64,000 bases of DNA. It comes from Empedobacter brevis NBRC 14943 = ATCC 43319. Lineage in GTDB: Bacteria > Bacteroidota > Bacteroidia > Flavobacteriales > Weeksellaceae. Position 1 is the stretch's first letter. The number at the start of each line of letters is the position of its first letter. The DNA is taken from the NCBI RefSeq assembly GCF_000382425.1, contig NZ_KB908298.1, forward strand, positions 103,699-167,698, written 5' to 3'. The notes under the pieces are model-generated. The model worked only from the letters and a program-made list of their open reading frames with translations, was not told the origin of the DNA and made no database searches. Of this stretch, positions 8,770 to 18,260 are shown one piece after another. A program made the position numbers and the translations under genes.

Positions 8770-9204
8770 TTAGCTTTTATCACGGCTATTAAACTGAAAA
8801 CTGACTTGCTTTTCGTTTCCGAAATTATCCGAAATCCATACATCAAAAGATTGTGAAACGGATGATTTTGATGTGTAATATAACCTAAATTGTTCTTTGG
8901 GCAGCTCGTACAAATCATTTGGATGATAAGGTTCTTCGTTATCATATTGAAGAATTCCTTCTCCATCAAACTGGAAATAATGTAATTGATAGTGTCGATT
9001 TTTATAATTTCCTGTTGGAACAATTGTAAAGCGAATCTCAACTTTTTGTCCTACTTTTATTTCGTTTGGAACAGGCATTATGTGTATTTCAAAAGGAAAG
9101 TTTTGTTGAATATCCAATTCGTTGTCATTTTTACATCCGAAGTAAATACTGCACAAAAAAGCGATAACGATTCGGATTGTATAAGTGAATGTATTATTTT
9201 TCAT
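8770..9204 (-). CDS. traQ: Conjugative transfer protein TraQ (DUF3872)
   Basis: 144 residues. An N-terminal hydrophobic segment ends at a cysteine (IYFGC), a possible lipobox. It is followed by the DUF3872 signature: LDIQQNFPFEIHIMPVP, KVGQKVEIRF, and FRLYYTS. In CTnDOT-type elements TraQ is the last conserved tra gene, and here too it closes the core operon, 10 bp after traO. It is expected to be exported. TraP, which usually lies between TraO and TraQ in CTnDOT, is absent. Confidence 0.85.
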   Translation of the reverse strand: MKNNTFTYTIRIVIAFLCSIYFGCKNDNELDIQQNFPFEIHIMPVPNEIKVGQKVEIRFTIVPTGNYKNRHYQLHYFQFDGEGILQYDNEEPYHPNDLYELPKEQFRLYYTSKSSVSQSFDVWISDNFGNEKQVSFQFNSRDKS

Positions 9205-9214
9205 ATTAAATGTT

Positions 9215-9784
9215 TTAAAAGTTAAATCGCATTCCTATTCCTACAGATGGTCGTAATTGTTCAACGTCTGTTCCCCAAACCAACTTCATCTGCCCTTTTA
9301 GAATAAAAACAAACTTATCCGTAAAATAAGTTTCAAAAGTTAGCCGTGAACCTGCTCCATAAATAAAATTGTTTTCATTCAGAATGATAGCGCCATCATT
9401 GAGCTTCGATTCTCCATGATTAATGGTTTCATAGCCAACAACAGCGGTTAAAGCAAGATTTAGACTAATCATTCGTCGATTATCTCCCAATAAAAAGAAA
9501 CTATTTCCACCTTCAATGGTGTAGGTTTCATGTGGGATTAGAGTAGTGTTATAAGTGAAATACTGATGTGAATATTCAAAATTCCAAAGTTGATAATTTC
9601 CATTTTTACCGTTTATTATCAAACCTAAATTCATTGCATAATCATTCCCGATTTTAGCATTAGATAATTGACTGTAACCAATTTCTACTCCTTTCTTTTT
9701 CGGAATCATTCGCTGAGCATTTACACTTGATAATCCAATAAAAAGATAGAATACTTTCAAAATATATTTTTTAATCATGATCAA
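9215..9784 (-). CDS. traO: Conjugative transfer protein TraO
   Basis: 189 residues. The signal peptide ends at VNAQ, followed by the conserved TraO start RMIPKKKGVEIGY, then alternating beta strands ending VGIGMRFNF, an outer-membrane-barrel-like C-terminus. It matches the TraO family of Bacteroidetes elements by sequence and by order (traN-traO-traQ). It is thought to be part of the outer-membrane mating apparatus. It starts 4 bp after traN. Confidence 0.87.
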   Translation of the reverse strand: MIMIKKYILKVFYLFIGLSSVNAQRMIPKKKGVEIGYSQLSNAKIGNDYAMNLGLIINGKNGNYQLWNFEYSHQYFTYNTTLIPHETYTIEGGNSFFLLGDNRRMISLNLALTAVVGYETINHGESKLNDGAIILNENNFIYGAGSRLTFETYFTDKFVFILKGQMKLVWGTDVEQLRPSVGIGMRFNF

Positions 9785-9788
9785 TTGT

Positions 9789-10682
9789 TTAAAATTTCAA
9801 CTGCATTTCGTCAATTAATTGCGCATGAATTAAGTCGGAATTTTCAACTTGTAAGGTTTGATGTCTACCTCCATTTTTCTCAAATATTTCGATGAATAAA
9901 ACATGACCTTCAGCAAGTGTAAATTGATCCAATAAGAACACATTTCGTCCAATTGATTTACCTTTAATCGAATCCAATGATAGATAATTTCTAAGCGGTT
10001 TCAAGATTTGATGTTGAATAACCGATCGTTTGGCTAATTTTTTCTCTGCAATCTTGAAATGAATAAAATCTATATCAAATGGGACATTGCTTCGATTTTT
10101 CAATTCTAAATGGAAGTAATGCTTGCCTTCATGATTGTACAATCCTTTTAAAATAAATTGGATGCCAAATTTCGCAGCCCCAATATTTTTGATGATGGAT
10201 TTATTGTTTTGATAAATGGTTTCCATGATCAAATCGGTTAATGATGCAGGTTGACTACCTAATTCATTGAAAATAATTTTATTAGCTTCCACTTTATTCA
10301 GCTCCTTTTCCATCGTAGAAAGATTGTAACTTAAATTTTCAGGATACGGACTATAATACACATTGAAATTGTAAAATTTTCCATCATTTGTAATGACTGA
10401 AAAATTAGTTTCGGATTCAAAATCTTTTACAGCAGCTTTGATTCGCAATACATTTTCAGCATCATTTGCTTTTTCAGCGATGATAAAATCACTGCCTAAA
10501 TCGACGTATCGAATGTTGGATGGAAAGATTAAATGAGATGTCTTATCATAGGTAACATTCATCAAATAAGGTTCTATTTTACCTAATTTCAATGCAGACT
10601 GTACACTATCTTGTGCAAAAAGGAGTTGATTGACTCCAAGAATTAGGATCAGAAATAAGATATGTTTGTAATTAATTTTCAT
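9789..10682 (-). CDS. traN: Conjugative transfer protein TraN (DUF4138, VirB9-like)
   Basis: 297 residues. The signal peptide ends LLFAQ. The DUF4138 signature follows: TSHLIFPSNIRYVDLGSDFI, ENVLRIKAA and FYNFNVYYSPYPENLSYN. The VirB9-like N-terminus and IGAAKFGIQFILKGLYNHEGKHYFHL segment fit an outer-membrane core-complex component. It lies 28 bp downstream of traM in the tra operon. Confidence 0.92.
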   Translation of the reverse strand: MKINYKHILFLILILGVNQLLFAQDSVQSALKLGKIEPYLMNVTYDKTSHLIFPSNIRYVDLGSDFIIAEKANDAENVLRIKAAVKDFESETNFSVITNDGKFYNFNVYYSPYPENLSYNLSTMEKELNKVEANKIIFNELGSQPASLTDLIMETIYQNNKSIIKNIGAAKFGIQFILKGLYNHEGKHYFHLELKNRSNVPFDIDFIHFKIAEKKLAKRSVIQHQILKPLRNYLSLDSIKGKSIGRNVFLLDQFTLAEGHVLFIEIFEKNGGRHQTLQVENSDLIHAQLIDEMQLKF

Positions 10683-10710
10683 TTTTTTTGTTTAAAATTT
10701 TCAAATCATT

Positions 10711-12057
10711 TTATTTTTTAGGAACAAGTAAGACCTGTAATCCTGCTTTGAGTGTGACTTTCGGTGTTCTTATTTTCTTCGAAAAATAACCCGAAACGCC
10801 CTGGACTACACCACCTCCTAAATCGGTTGCAAGTTGCTGTCCTGCCGATTGTGTCATCATTATACTTGCTCCGGACGTTTGACTCATATTAGCTGCCATT
10901 TCAGTTAATGCATTTATTTCTTGCGAATCCGAAATGCTTAATCCTTGTTGACCATCTAAATCAAAAACATTCAGTTCGACTGGAATAACAGATTCATTGA
11001 TCTCGATTGAAGTAATTTTTAACATCAATCGTCCATTTGATAATTTAGCTTGTGCTGAAACAAGTGTTCCATTTGGTAAATAATGTTGTGAAGTTTGAGC
11101 AGACTCCAATAATCGTAAACGAACTATTGCATCACCTCTTATAGTTTGTGTTTCGTGTACACATGCCTTAATCGTATTTTTAGATTGCGTTGCTTCATAC
11201 GTTCTACCAACAGTTGTAAATTCTCTATTTCCATTCGGTAGTGAATGATCTTCAACTTCTCGAAATAAACTCGAAACAGGATTTTTCTTTGTTGATCGAA
11301 TTGGAACAATGTAATCTTTCTCTTGTTTTAGTACAACTTCAACTTTTGATTCTTGTTTCGAAACTTTTGGAATTGAATTTTGTTCTTGTTGACTATTTAC
11401 AGGAAGATATTTCGCCGCCAATTGATAGGATTTTTCCATCAATTCAATCTGATCGTTCATTGTGATTGGTTTTGGAACATCTTTCTGAGATAATTGAGCT
11501 TTCAATTCTGAAATTTGCTTTCGTAAATCTGTTGTTTCTGTATGATACGGTTGATGAAACGAATTTAATTCCGATTGCATATTTCGGTAACTATTCAACG
11601 TTTGATGGTTCGTTTCACTTCCATAATTTTTATCGTTTGGACCATAATTCTGCAATTCATTTTGTTTATTCATCACACTATTTTCACTTTCCTGATTCAA
11701 ATATTCTGAAAGAGTCATCAAGGCTTGTTGTTTTTCTTGGTTTTTAATCGCCAACATTTCTTGCTCATAAGCTTTTCCTTTGTCCATCGGCATTTCTGCA
11801 TCTGTTCCTTGTGGAACTGCCCCATTTAGACCATTTTCATCAAGTTCAGTTTTGTTTTCTGATGGACGAAAAATCATATACAAACAACCAATACACGCTA
11901 CAATCATTAAACTAAAAATGAGTGGTTTCTTGAATTTTGTAAGTAAATCTTTTTGATTTACTGCAGACGAATTCTGAAAAGTTTCATCTTTGGATTGAGA
12001 ATCGTTTCCTACCAATAATCTGATTTGTTTTTCATTATTCTCTTTCATAGAAATCAT
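10711..12057 (-). CDS. traM: Conjugative transfer protein TraM (VirB10-like)
   Basis: 448 residues. The cytoplasmic N-terminus is followed by one membrane segment (about 48-65), a long Gln/Asn/Lys-rich linker with coiled-coil character, and the conserved TraM C-terminal domain (about 290-448) with VRLRLLESA, LPNGTLVSAQAKLSNGRLML and SIEINESVIPVELNVFDLDG. The layout is that of VirB10, linking inner and outer membranes. The ATG at 12057 overlaps the preceding gene by 23 bp; the Met at codon 4 is an alternative. Confidence 0.92.
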   Translation of the reverse strand: MISMKENNEKQIRLLVGNDSQSKDETFQNSSAVNQKDLLTKFKKPLIFSLMIVACIGCLYMIFRPSENKTELDENGLNGAVPQGTDAEMPMDKGKAYEQEMLAIKNQEKQQALMTLSEYLNQESENSVMNKQNELQNYGPNDKNYGSETNHQTLNSYRNMQSELNSFHQPYHTETTDLRKQISELKAQLSQKDVPKPITMNDQIELMEKSYQLAAKYLPVNSQQEQNSIPKVSKQESKVEVVLKQEKDYIVPIRSTKKNPVSSLFREVEDHSLPNGNREFTTVGRTYEATQSKNTIKACVHETQTIRGDAIVRLRLLESAQTSQHYLPNGTLVSAQAKLSNGRLMLKITSIEINESVIPVELNVFDLDGQQGLSISDSQEINALTEMAANMSQTSGASIMMTQSAGQQLATDLGGGVVQGVSGYFSKKIRTPKVTLKAGLQVLLVPKK

Positions 12058-12322
12058 TTTTATGAATATTTATTAGTGAATCCAATTGGATTTTCAATTG
12101 TTTACTTTTTTGAAAAGGTTGTTGAATGTGTTCTATCTGAAGTTTTCTATTTGTAGTCATTACATCATAACCGATTTTTATAAAGACCGCTGTACTTAAT
12201 AATCCATAGCCTAAGAAAAAAATTAAGAGATACTGATGTTGCTTTTCTAAGGTTAACAATTGCAATTGTTTGTCTATATTTCCGAGGTAGTTTCTAAGTT
12301 TTAATTTTAAATTTTTCATCAT
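12035..12322 (-). CDS. TraL-like small membrane protein
   Basis: 95 residues with one clear membrane segment (YLLIFFLGYGLLSTAVFIKIG) between a basic N-terminus and a charged C-terminus. It occupies the traL slot between traK and traM of CTnDOT-type operons and has the right size. Assignment rests on position and topology rather than a recognised motif. It overlaps the start of traM by 23 bp. Confidence 0.65.
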   Translation of the reverse strand: MMKNLKLKLRNYLGNIDKQLQLLTLEKQHQYLLIFFLGYGLLSTAVFIKIGYDVMTTNRKLQIEHIQQPFQKSKQLKIQLDSLINIHKNDFYERE

Positions 12323-12330
12323 CTAATTAT

Positions 12331-12954
12331 TTAGCGTTCTACAACTTCAATATCATGATTTTCCAATACCTTAAATTTTTCAATATTAAAACCTTGTGGA
12401 TTATTGTCTGATCGAACTGAATTTAGCAATTGACATGTAGTAATTAATTGTCGTTTTGTAACATTACTAGAACGAATAATGTATTGTTTCGCATAGGTTT
12501 TTACAGCATATGGATAGTGATTAAAATCGCTGACTATACTGTCAACTTCTAATCGTTGTTGAACATTACCTGAAATTATTCGGTTATAATATCCTTTTTC
12601 TGCCAAATCATTGTGATAATCAAATGCACTTTTATCTGCAAGTTGAAAAGCTCGTTTCATATTATTTTCTATCGCATTTTTATCAGGTGCAAGTGTAAAA
12701 AAGAGTTCATGAAACCGTCTGATATGCTCCCTTGCTTCAACAGGACGATTGAGATTAATATCTTGAGATAAAGCAAGCATTAATGATTTTCCTTGATCTA
12801 ATACATAGATTTTTTGACGTTGTTTTTCTGAAAATTGATAGGATTGCCAAAGAGCAAACCCTACAACAGTACTACAAAAAATCACAAACAAAATAGCATA
12901 AAGCCTGATTTGTTTGAAACTGTTTTCAATATTTCGTAAAGTTTTAAATTCCAT
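12331..12954 (-). CDS. traK: Conjugative transfer protein TraK (VirB8-like)
   Basis: 207 residues. The short N-terminus MEFKTLRNIENSFKQIR is followed by one membrane segment (about 18-35) and a soluble periplasmic domain containing REHIRRFHELFFTLAPD, a TraK hallmark, and YYNRIISGNVQQRLEVDSI. This matches the TraK family of Bacteroidetes elements, a VirB8-like inner-membrane assembly factor. It lies 21 bp after traJ and 8 bp before the traL-like gene. Confidence 0.92.
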   Translation of the reverse strand: MEFKTLRNIENSFKQIRLYAILFVIFCSTVVGFALWQSYQFSEKQRQKIYVLDQGKSLMLALSQDINLNRPVEAREHIRRFHELFFTLAPDKNAIENNMKRAFQLADKSAFDYHNDLAEKGYYNRIISGNVQQRLEVDSIVSDFNHYPYAVKTYAKQYIIRSSNVTKRQLITTCQLLNSVRSDNNPQGFNIEKFKVLENHDIEVVER

Positions 12955-12975
12955 AATAATTAAATATTTGATTCA

Positions 12976-13977
12976 TTATTTAAGTAATTGACCGCTGATA
13001 TTTCCCGTTACCGAACCAACTCCAGCACTTGCAATATTTCCAGCTGTTTCAGCTGTTTTAGTTACATTACGCATAAAATTACCCGCTCCTCCTGCTTGAA
13101 TTACCCAACTTGTAACAGTTGGAATTGTAAAGTATCCTATAATCCCAATGATCATAAAAATGATGTAAATAGTATTTGAACTATCTGGAATAAAACTTGG
13201 TTCAGCAAGCATTTCAATATCACGTTCTAGAATTAAAGATTGTATACGTGCAAGCATAGCACTAAATAAATCTGAAACAGGTAACCATAAATAAACACTG
13301 ATGTATCTTCTGAGCCATTGCGTAAGGGTAATTTGAAATCCATCCCAAACAGAAATTGCAAAAGCAATTGGTCCGAGTATAGAAAGTACTATTAGAAAAA
13401 ATGTACGAATAGTGTCAATTACTAAAGCTGACGCTTGAAACAATATTTCCAAAAAATTACGGAACCAATCTTTAAATGCTTTACCGATTTGATAAGCCGT
13501 ACGATCCATATACATAGCTGTCATTGCTCCTATATCAGATGGTGTCCAACCTAATTCATCTAATTTTTTATCAAATTCTTCATCAGAAATTAAAAAGGCT
13601 GTTTCTGGATTTCGCACAATTGCTTCGTATTCAAGAATGTCTTTTTGCTCTTGCAATTTCTTCATATCAATGACTTGACTTTCTAAAATGGAATGAGTAC
13701 CTGTAACAACTGGACGCAAAACTGAATTAAGTGTTCCTAAAACCAATGTTGGAAAAAACATAATGCAAATTCCTAATGCAAAAGGTCGTAGCAATGGATA
13801 TAAATCAATTGGTTCTGCTCGACTAATGGTTTGCCATACTTTGATGGCAACATAAAAAAGTGCACCTAATCCAGCTAATCCTTTTGCTACTGCTGACATA
13901 TCAGCAGCAAGTGGCATCATCTCATCGTATAAACTTCTGAGTACTTCGTGTAAATTATCGGCTTGCATGATTACCAA
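12976..13977 (-). CDS. traJ: Conjugative transfer protein TraJ (VirB6-like)
   Basis: 333 residues and several membrane segments (around 42-58, 85-105, 180-215, 270-295). Recognisable TraJ features are LYDEMMPLAADMSAVAKGLAG and IDLYPLLRPFALGICIMFFP. It would form part of the inner-membrane channel. The first ATG (13977) overlaps the traI stop; the Met at codon 4 (MQADNLHEVLRS) is the more usual family start. The C-terminus is Gly/Ala/Thr-rich. Confidence 0.92.
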   Translation of the reverse strand: MVIMQADNLHEVLRSLYDEMMPLAADMSAVAKGLAGLGALFYVAIKVWQTISRAEPIDLYPLLRPFALGICIMFFPTLVLGTLNSVLRPVVTGTHSILESQVIDMKKLQEQKDILEYEAIVRNPETAFLISDEEFDKKLDELGWTPSDIGAMTAMYMDRTAYQIGKAFKDWFRNFLEILFQASALVIDTIRTFFLIVLSILGPIAFAISVWDGFQITLTQWLRRYISVYLWLPVSDLFSAMLARIQSLILERDIEMLAEPSFIPDSSNTIYIIFMIIGIIGYFTIPTVTSWVIQAGGAGNFMRNVTKTAETAGNIASAGVGSVTGNISGQLLK

Positions 13978-14648
13978 TATTTTTGGGTTGAAGTTCCATA
14001 TAAGTCAAGCACTCTTTTAGCATCGTTTTTCTTTTTGGCTCTTAAATAACTCACGGAAATATTTTTGTTCGTGTAGTAGCGAACCAAATTGTGGTATTCT
14101 TTAACTTCTTTGTAAACTCGGTCAATGATGTCCATTCTTTCTTTATCATTCAATGATAAATTGGAAACACTGACAATTTGTTTGAGTTCTTTCAGAAGTT
14201 CTGTACTTTCATTTAACAATACGGCATAACCATTTCCAATAGCAACTAATTCTTTTGGAGAAAAATTTGGATCATTCATCATTTTTCCAAAATTGTGCAC
14301 ATACATTTCAGATACATCTCCAATTAAAAGGACTGTTTGCTGTACTTTACGAGCATCTTTCACAAGATTGTTGACTGCTTTTAGCTTGTCGTAATATTCC
14401 TTTCCTTGTTCATATACTTTCTTAACTTCATTGAAGTTTTTGACCACATTACTAACGGTTGAAGAAGTTTGAACAATTTCATTGGCTGAATTAAGAATTC
14501 CTGAAGCTAAATTGGTTGGATCAGTTACCACGAATTGAGCTTTGGCTGCATATGTTCCTGATAAAATAAACAGGATACACATCATAAATACTTTTTTACA
14601 CAAAACCAGTTTAACTTGATTGATGTGTGATTGATTGAATACGTTCAT
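13971..14648 (-). CDS. traI: Conjugative transfer protein TraI (DUF4141)
   Basis: 225 residues. The signal peptide ends near YAAKAQ and is followed by FVVTDPTNLASGILNSANEI, typical of TraI/DUF4141 (VirB5-like) proteins. A long helical coiled region and C-terminal LVRYYTNKNISVSYLRAKKK follow. It is likely periplasmic or surface pilus-associated. The listed start gives a longer than usual N-terminus; the Met 20 codons in (KKVFMMCIL) could be the true start. It is 32 bp after traG. Confidence 0.88.
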   Translation of the reverse strand: MNVFNQSHINQVKLVLCKKVFMMCILFILSGTYAAKAQFVVTDPTNLASGILNSANEIVQTSSTVSNVVKNFNEVKKVYEQGKEYYDKLKAVNNLVKDARKVQQTVLLIGDVSEMYVHNFGKMMNDPNFSPKELVAIGNGYAVLLNESTELLKELKQIVSVSNLSLNDKERMDIIDRVYKEVKEYHNLVRYYTNKNISVSYLRAKKKNDAKRVLDLYGTSTQKYW

Positions 14649-14680
14649 TTTTAATATTTTTTAGATTAATTGTTATAGTG

Positions 14681-17176
14681 TTAATTTTCTCGTTTTTGCA
14701 TAGCAATATGCTTAATAGCTAGTTCGATATTGTCATTGAGTTCAGAAGCCAATTTCATGACTTCCATTTTTTCGGTTTCTTCTGTGGTATAAGCCAAATA
14801 TTCTTCGGTGCTTACTTCCGTAGCATATACAGCAGAATGAGTTCCGCCTAGTCCTATCCAAACTTCTTTATACAACCGTTTTGGATCATTTTTCATATTA
14901 ATTGAAAGAATTTGTGCTTTTTCTTTGTCTGTCAATCCAAGCATTGCCTGTATTTCATCAAACTTGTTCATGTATTTGCGTTGATCTAAAAGGATTTTAC
15001 AATCGGAATTGTTGATGATACTTTCTTTTACAATAGGTGATTGAATAATATCATCGACTTCTTGGGTTACGACGATAGCTTCTCCAAAGAATTTTCTAAC
15101 CGTTTTAAAAAGGTATTTAATGTATTCTGCCATACCTTCTTTTGCAATTGCTTTCCAAGCTTCTTCAATCAAAATAAGTTTTCGAATTCCTTTTAGTCGT
15201 CTCATCTTGTTAATGAAAACTTCCATAATGATGATAGTGACTATTGGAAAAAGTATTTTATGATCCTTAATAGCATCAATCTCAAATACAATAAATCGTT
15301 TAGAAAGTAAGTCCAATTCTTTATCTGAATTGAGCAGATAATCATATTCGCCTCCTTCGTAATAAGGTTCTAAAACATTGAGAAAATTAGCAATATCAAA
15401 GTCCTTTTCACGGACTTGTTTTTGAACTAATACATTACGATAATCTCCTTTTACATAGTCATAGAAACCATTGAATGATGGGAAGATATTTTCTTTTTTA
15501 ATAAGTTCAATATAACCACTCACTGCATTGGAAAGAGCTACTTCTTCTGCTCTAGTAGGCGGTTCATCATCACGTTTCCAAAGTGTAAGAATTAAGGTTT
15601 TTATGCTTTCTCTTTTTTCAATATCAAACACACCATCATCGGTATAAAAAGGATTAAAAGCAATTGGATTATCTTCTGTATAAGTGAAATAAACACCATC
15701 TTCTCCTTTCGTTTTTCCTTTAATCAATTCACACAATCCTTGATAAGAATTTCCAGTATCGACCAATAAAACATGAGCACCTTGTTCATAATACTGACGA
15801 ACCATGTGATTCGTAAAAAATGATTTTCCACTTCCTGATGGTCCTAAAATGAATTTGTTCCGATTGGTAATGATTCCTTTTTTCATTGGTAAATCAGAAA
15901 TATCCAAATGAATAGGTTTTCCTGTTAATCGATCCACCATCTTTATTCCAAATGGTGAAGGTGAATTATGGTAATTGGTTTCTTCAGTGAAAAAGCATAA
16001 GGCAGGTTCAATAAACGTGTAAAAACTTTCTTCACTTGGAAAGTCTCCTGCATTTCCAGGAATTGCAGCCCAAAATAAAGTCGCTACGTCAGTCGTATTG
16101 TGGCGTGGTTTACATTCCATGAGTGCCAAAGCACTTCCACAATCGTTTTTTAATTGCTTCAATTCGTTCGGATCTTCTGACCACGCCATTACATTAAAAT
16201 GTGCCCGTATTGAAGAAAGTCCAAAGCTGTGCGCTTCATTCAAATAGTTTTCAATCCATTCTTTGTTGATTTGATTAGCACGACTATAACGAGCCAGTGA
16301 GTGCATATTTCGAGCTGACTTTTCAAATTTTTGAAGATTATCATCACTGTTATCCAAAAACAAATATTGATTGTAAATGTGATTACAATTAAGAAGCAAA
16401 CCCACCGGAGAAGCAAACGATAAACGACAATCACTTCGATCAGTTGATAGTTTTTCAAATCGAACATCTGCTGAAACCGAACTTGGTAAATCATCCGTAT
16501 CAGACAAAGTATGTAAACTCAATCTTTTATTACCTACTCGAACTTCTTCAGTACCTAATGCAATATCTTGCATGGAAACATCAGTTTCTTTTGAAAGCGT
16601 TAGATAGTTTTCTAAAAGTCCTTGTTTATCATCCGTTCCGATGATTTCATCTTCCTTCAATCTTCTCAACTGAATAAGTCCACTGTCATTAAGAATTCGT
16701 TCAAATTGCGAAACAGCTTCCATAAAATGATGTACCACTTCTTTATCGCGAATCTCTTTTGGAATTAAAATACCTTTACACAATGAACTAAAATTGCTCT
16801 GCATTCGCATTTGTTCTTTGGTTGTTTTGGTCAAAAACAAATAGCAATAATGATTGAGAAATGGTCGTTCACTGAAATGACGTTGAAATGATTTAGATAA
16901 AAAACTTTGATCTTCTTCACTCAAATTAGGTCTGTAAGTTTCCTTGATGTACCAATCTTGTTTGTGAACAATGGTAAAATCGGGCAAAGTTTTAATTGCT
17001 TTGTGCCAAGCAGAATGAATTGTTTCGTATTCTGGTGACGCAACTGTAAACAATTCTGGCAATTTCACTCCAAAACAAACCGTGATATCAGCATCTTTTG
17101 AAATGATGCAATTGTTTTCAACTGTTAATAAAGGGAATTTATTCTCAAGTGTGGTGATTCGTGATTTATTTCTCAT
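14681..17176 (-). CDS. traG: Conjugation ATPase TraG (VirB4-like)
   Basis: 831 residues, normal for TraG. The Walker A GPSGSGKSF is at about residue 445 and the Walker B LILIEEAWKAI at about 660; later motifs VTQEVDDI and NNSDCKILLDQ are typical of the VirB4/TraG family. It energises assembly of the type IV secretion channel. Its start overlaps the traF stop (ATGA-like, 4 bp). The N-terminal half contains the family TraG_N region. No lesion is seen. Confidence 0.96.
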   Translation of the reverse strand: MRNKSRITTLENKFPLLTVENNCIISKDADITVCFGVKLPELFTVASPEYETIHSAWHKAIKTLPDFTIVHKQDWYIKETYRPNLSEEDQSFLSKSFQRHFSERPFLNHYCYLFLTKTTKEQMRMQSNFSSLCKGILIPKEIRDKEVVHHFMEAVSQFERILNDSGLIQLRRLKEDEIIGTDDKQGLLENYLTLSKETDVSMQDIALGTEEVRVGNKRLSLHTLSDTDDLPSSVSADVRFEKLSTDRSDCRLSFASPVGLLLNCNHIYNQYLFLDNSDDNLQKFEKSARNMHSLARYSRANQINKEWIENYLNEAHSFGLSSIRAHFNVMAWSEDPNELKQLKNDCGSALALMECKPRHNTTDVATLFWAAIPGNAGDFPSEESFYTFIEPALCFFTEETNYHNSPSPFGIKMVDRLTGKPIHLDISDLPMKKGIITNRNKFILGPSGSGKSFFTNHMVRQYYEQGAHVLLVDTGNSYQGLCELIKGKTKGEDGVYFTYTEDNPIAFNPFYTDDGVFDIEKRESIKTLILTLWKRDDEPPTRAEEVALSNAVSGYIELIKKENIFPSFNGFYDYVKGDYRNVLVQKQVREKDFDIANFLNVLEPYYEGGEYDYLLNSDKELDLLSKRFIVFEIDAIKDHKILFPIVTIIIMEVFINKMRRLKGIRKLILIEEAWKAIAKEGMAEYIKYLFKTVRKFFGEAIVVTQEVDDIIQSPIVKESIINNSDCKILLDQRKYMNKFDEIQAMLGLTDKEKAQILSINMKNDPKRLYKEVWIGLGGTHSAVYATEVSTEEYLAYTTEETEKMEVMKLASELNDNIELAIKHIAMQKREN

Positions 17177-17505
17177 TGTACCAAACGTTTTGAATTAAAC
17201 ATCAAATAACGTTTTACTGCTTTACGACAAATAATGAATTGAGGATGTTTTTGATTTGCTCCACGTTTCATTAATCCATATTCACCATACTTTTTGTTTA
17301 GTCGAAAGGTTTGCCATGTTATCACCAAGCCCAAGGTAATCCCAACTGTTAAGCAGATATAAGAATTTACATTTGCCATGTATAAAATCATAACCAAAAG
17401 TAAAACACCTAAAAGTCCACCTGCAAAAATGAAAAGATACTGCGCTTTGAGTCCTTTGAATTCTACGGTTCTTCCAATTCCTTTGTTAATGTTGTAGTTT
17501 TTCAT
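17173..17505 (-). CDS. traF: Conjugative transfer protein TraF (DUF4133)
   Basis: 110 residues from the ATG at 17505 (MKNYNINKGIGRTVEFKGL), the family start; an upstream in-frame Met at 17550 would overlap traE and is unlikely. Two membrane segments occupy about 22-60. The C-terminus has KYGEYGLMKRGA, a DUF4133 hallmark. It is a VirB3-like inner-membrane protein placed between traE and traG. Confidence 0.92.
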   Translation of the reverse strand: MKNYNINKGIGRTVEFKGLKAQYLFIFAGGLLGVLLLVMILYMANVNSYICLTVGITLGLVITWQTFRLNKKYGEYGLMKRGANQKHPQFIICRKAVKRYLMFNSKRLVQ

Positions 17506-17515
17506 ACACGCAGTT

Positions 17516-17821
17516 TTAAAGGAAAAATGAACGCAGAATAGTTGCAGCAACGATTAAGAAAATACAGGCTCCAAACCATGAAGCTGCGGTTTTACTGGTA
17601 TCAGGATCACCTGAACTAAATTTATTGTACACCTTGACCCCACCAATAAGTCCAACCACTGCACCAATTGCGTAAATGAGCTTTGTTGCTGGATCAAAAT
17701 AAGAGGTAACCATTTGGGTTGCTTCATTAATTCCTGCTGCTCCATTACCTTGAGCGAAGATTAAAATTCCTGAGAGAAAAATAATTGCTGTTAGAAATAA
17801 CTTGTTGTTTTGTTTTTCCAT
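17516..17821 (-). CDS. traE: Conjugative transfer protein TraE (DUF4134)
   Basis: 101 residues. The signal-like N-terminus ends at IFAQG, followed by GINEATQMVTSYFDPATKLI and YAIGAVVGLIGGVKVYNKF with SGDPDTSKTAASWFGA, the DUF4134 signature (VirB2-like, pilin-type, two membrane segments). It is the first gene of the traE-to-traQ operon. The 439-bp gap upstream (17822-18260) is very A+T-rich and must hold its promoter and that of the divergent KAP gene; I see no clear box there. Confidence 0.94.
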   Translation of the reverse strand: MEKQNNKLFLTAIIFLSGILIFAQGNGAAGINEATQMVTSYFDPATKLIYAIGAVVGLIGGVKVYNKFSSGDPDTSKTAASWFGACIFLIVAATILRSFFL

Positions 17822-18260
17822 AATTGAAGTTCTTTGTTTTTATATTCACTCGATGTGAACTTTCAAAAACAAAGATGTTCTGAAAATGGATATAGAAAGT
17901 TAGAATGGAAGTTTGTGGTTGGTTTTGGAATTCGTTTTCTTATACATAATGAAATGTTGCAAGTAAACGTTTTATAATATATTAATTTTTAAATATCTAA
18001 AAATTAAATAGTTAATACAGCTATTATTTGATACTAATTTATATTCAAGAAGAAAAATTATTAAACTTTATAAGTTTATTGTGTATTTGATAACTATTAA
18101 TTTTTCTTTAGATTTGATAAAAAGTATAAATGAAACACATCTATAAATTCAAACAAATAATTCTACTCATCTTTGTTTTCTTTTTTTTGAAAAATCAATT
18201 GTTTCTATATTTCAAAAGTATATATCAAATACAATTTTAGTCAATTTCAACAAATCTTAT

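Noticed and set aside
8688..9041. 117-residue minus-strand frame
   Set aside because: It overlaps TraQ in another frame; TraQ matches the DUF3872 signature and operon order.
16240..16644. Frames inside traG on both strands
   Set aside because: Shadows of the intact 831-residue TraG coding sequence.
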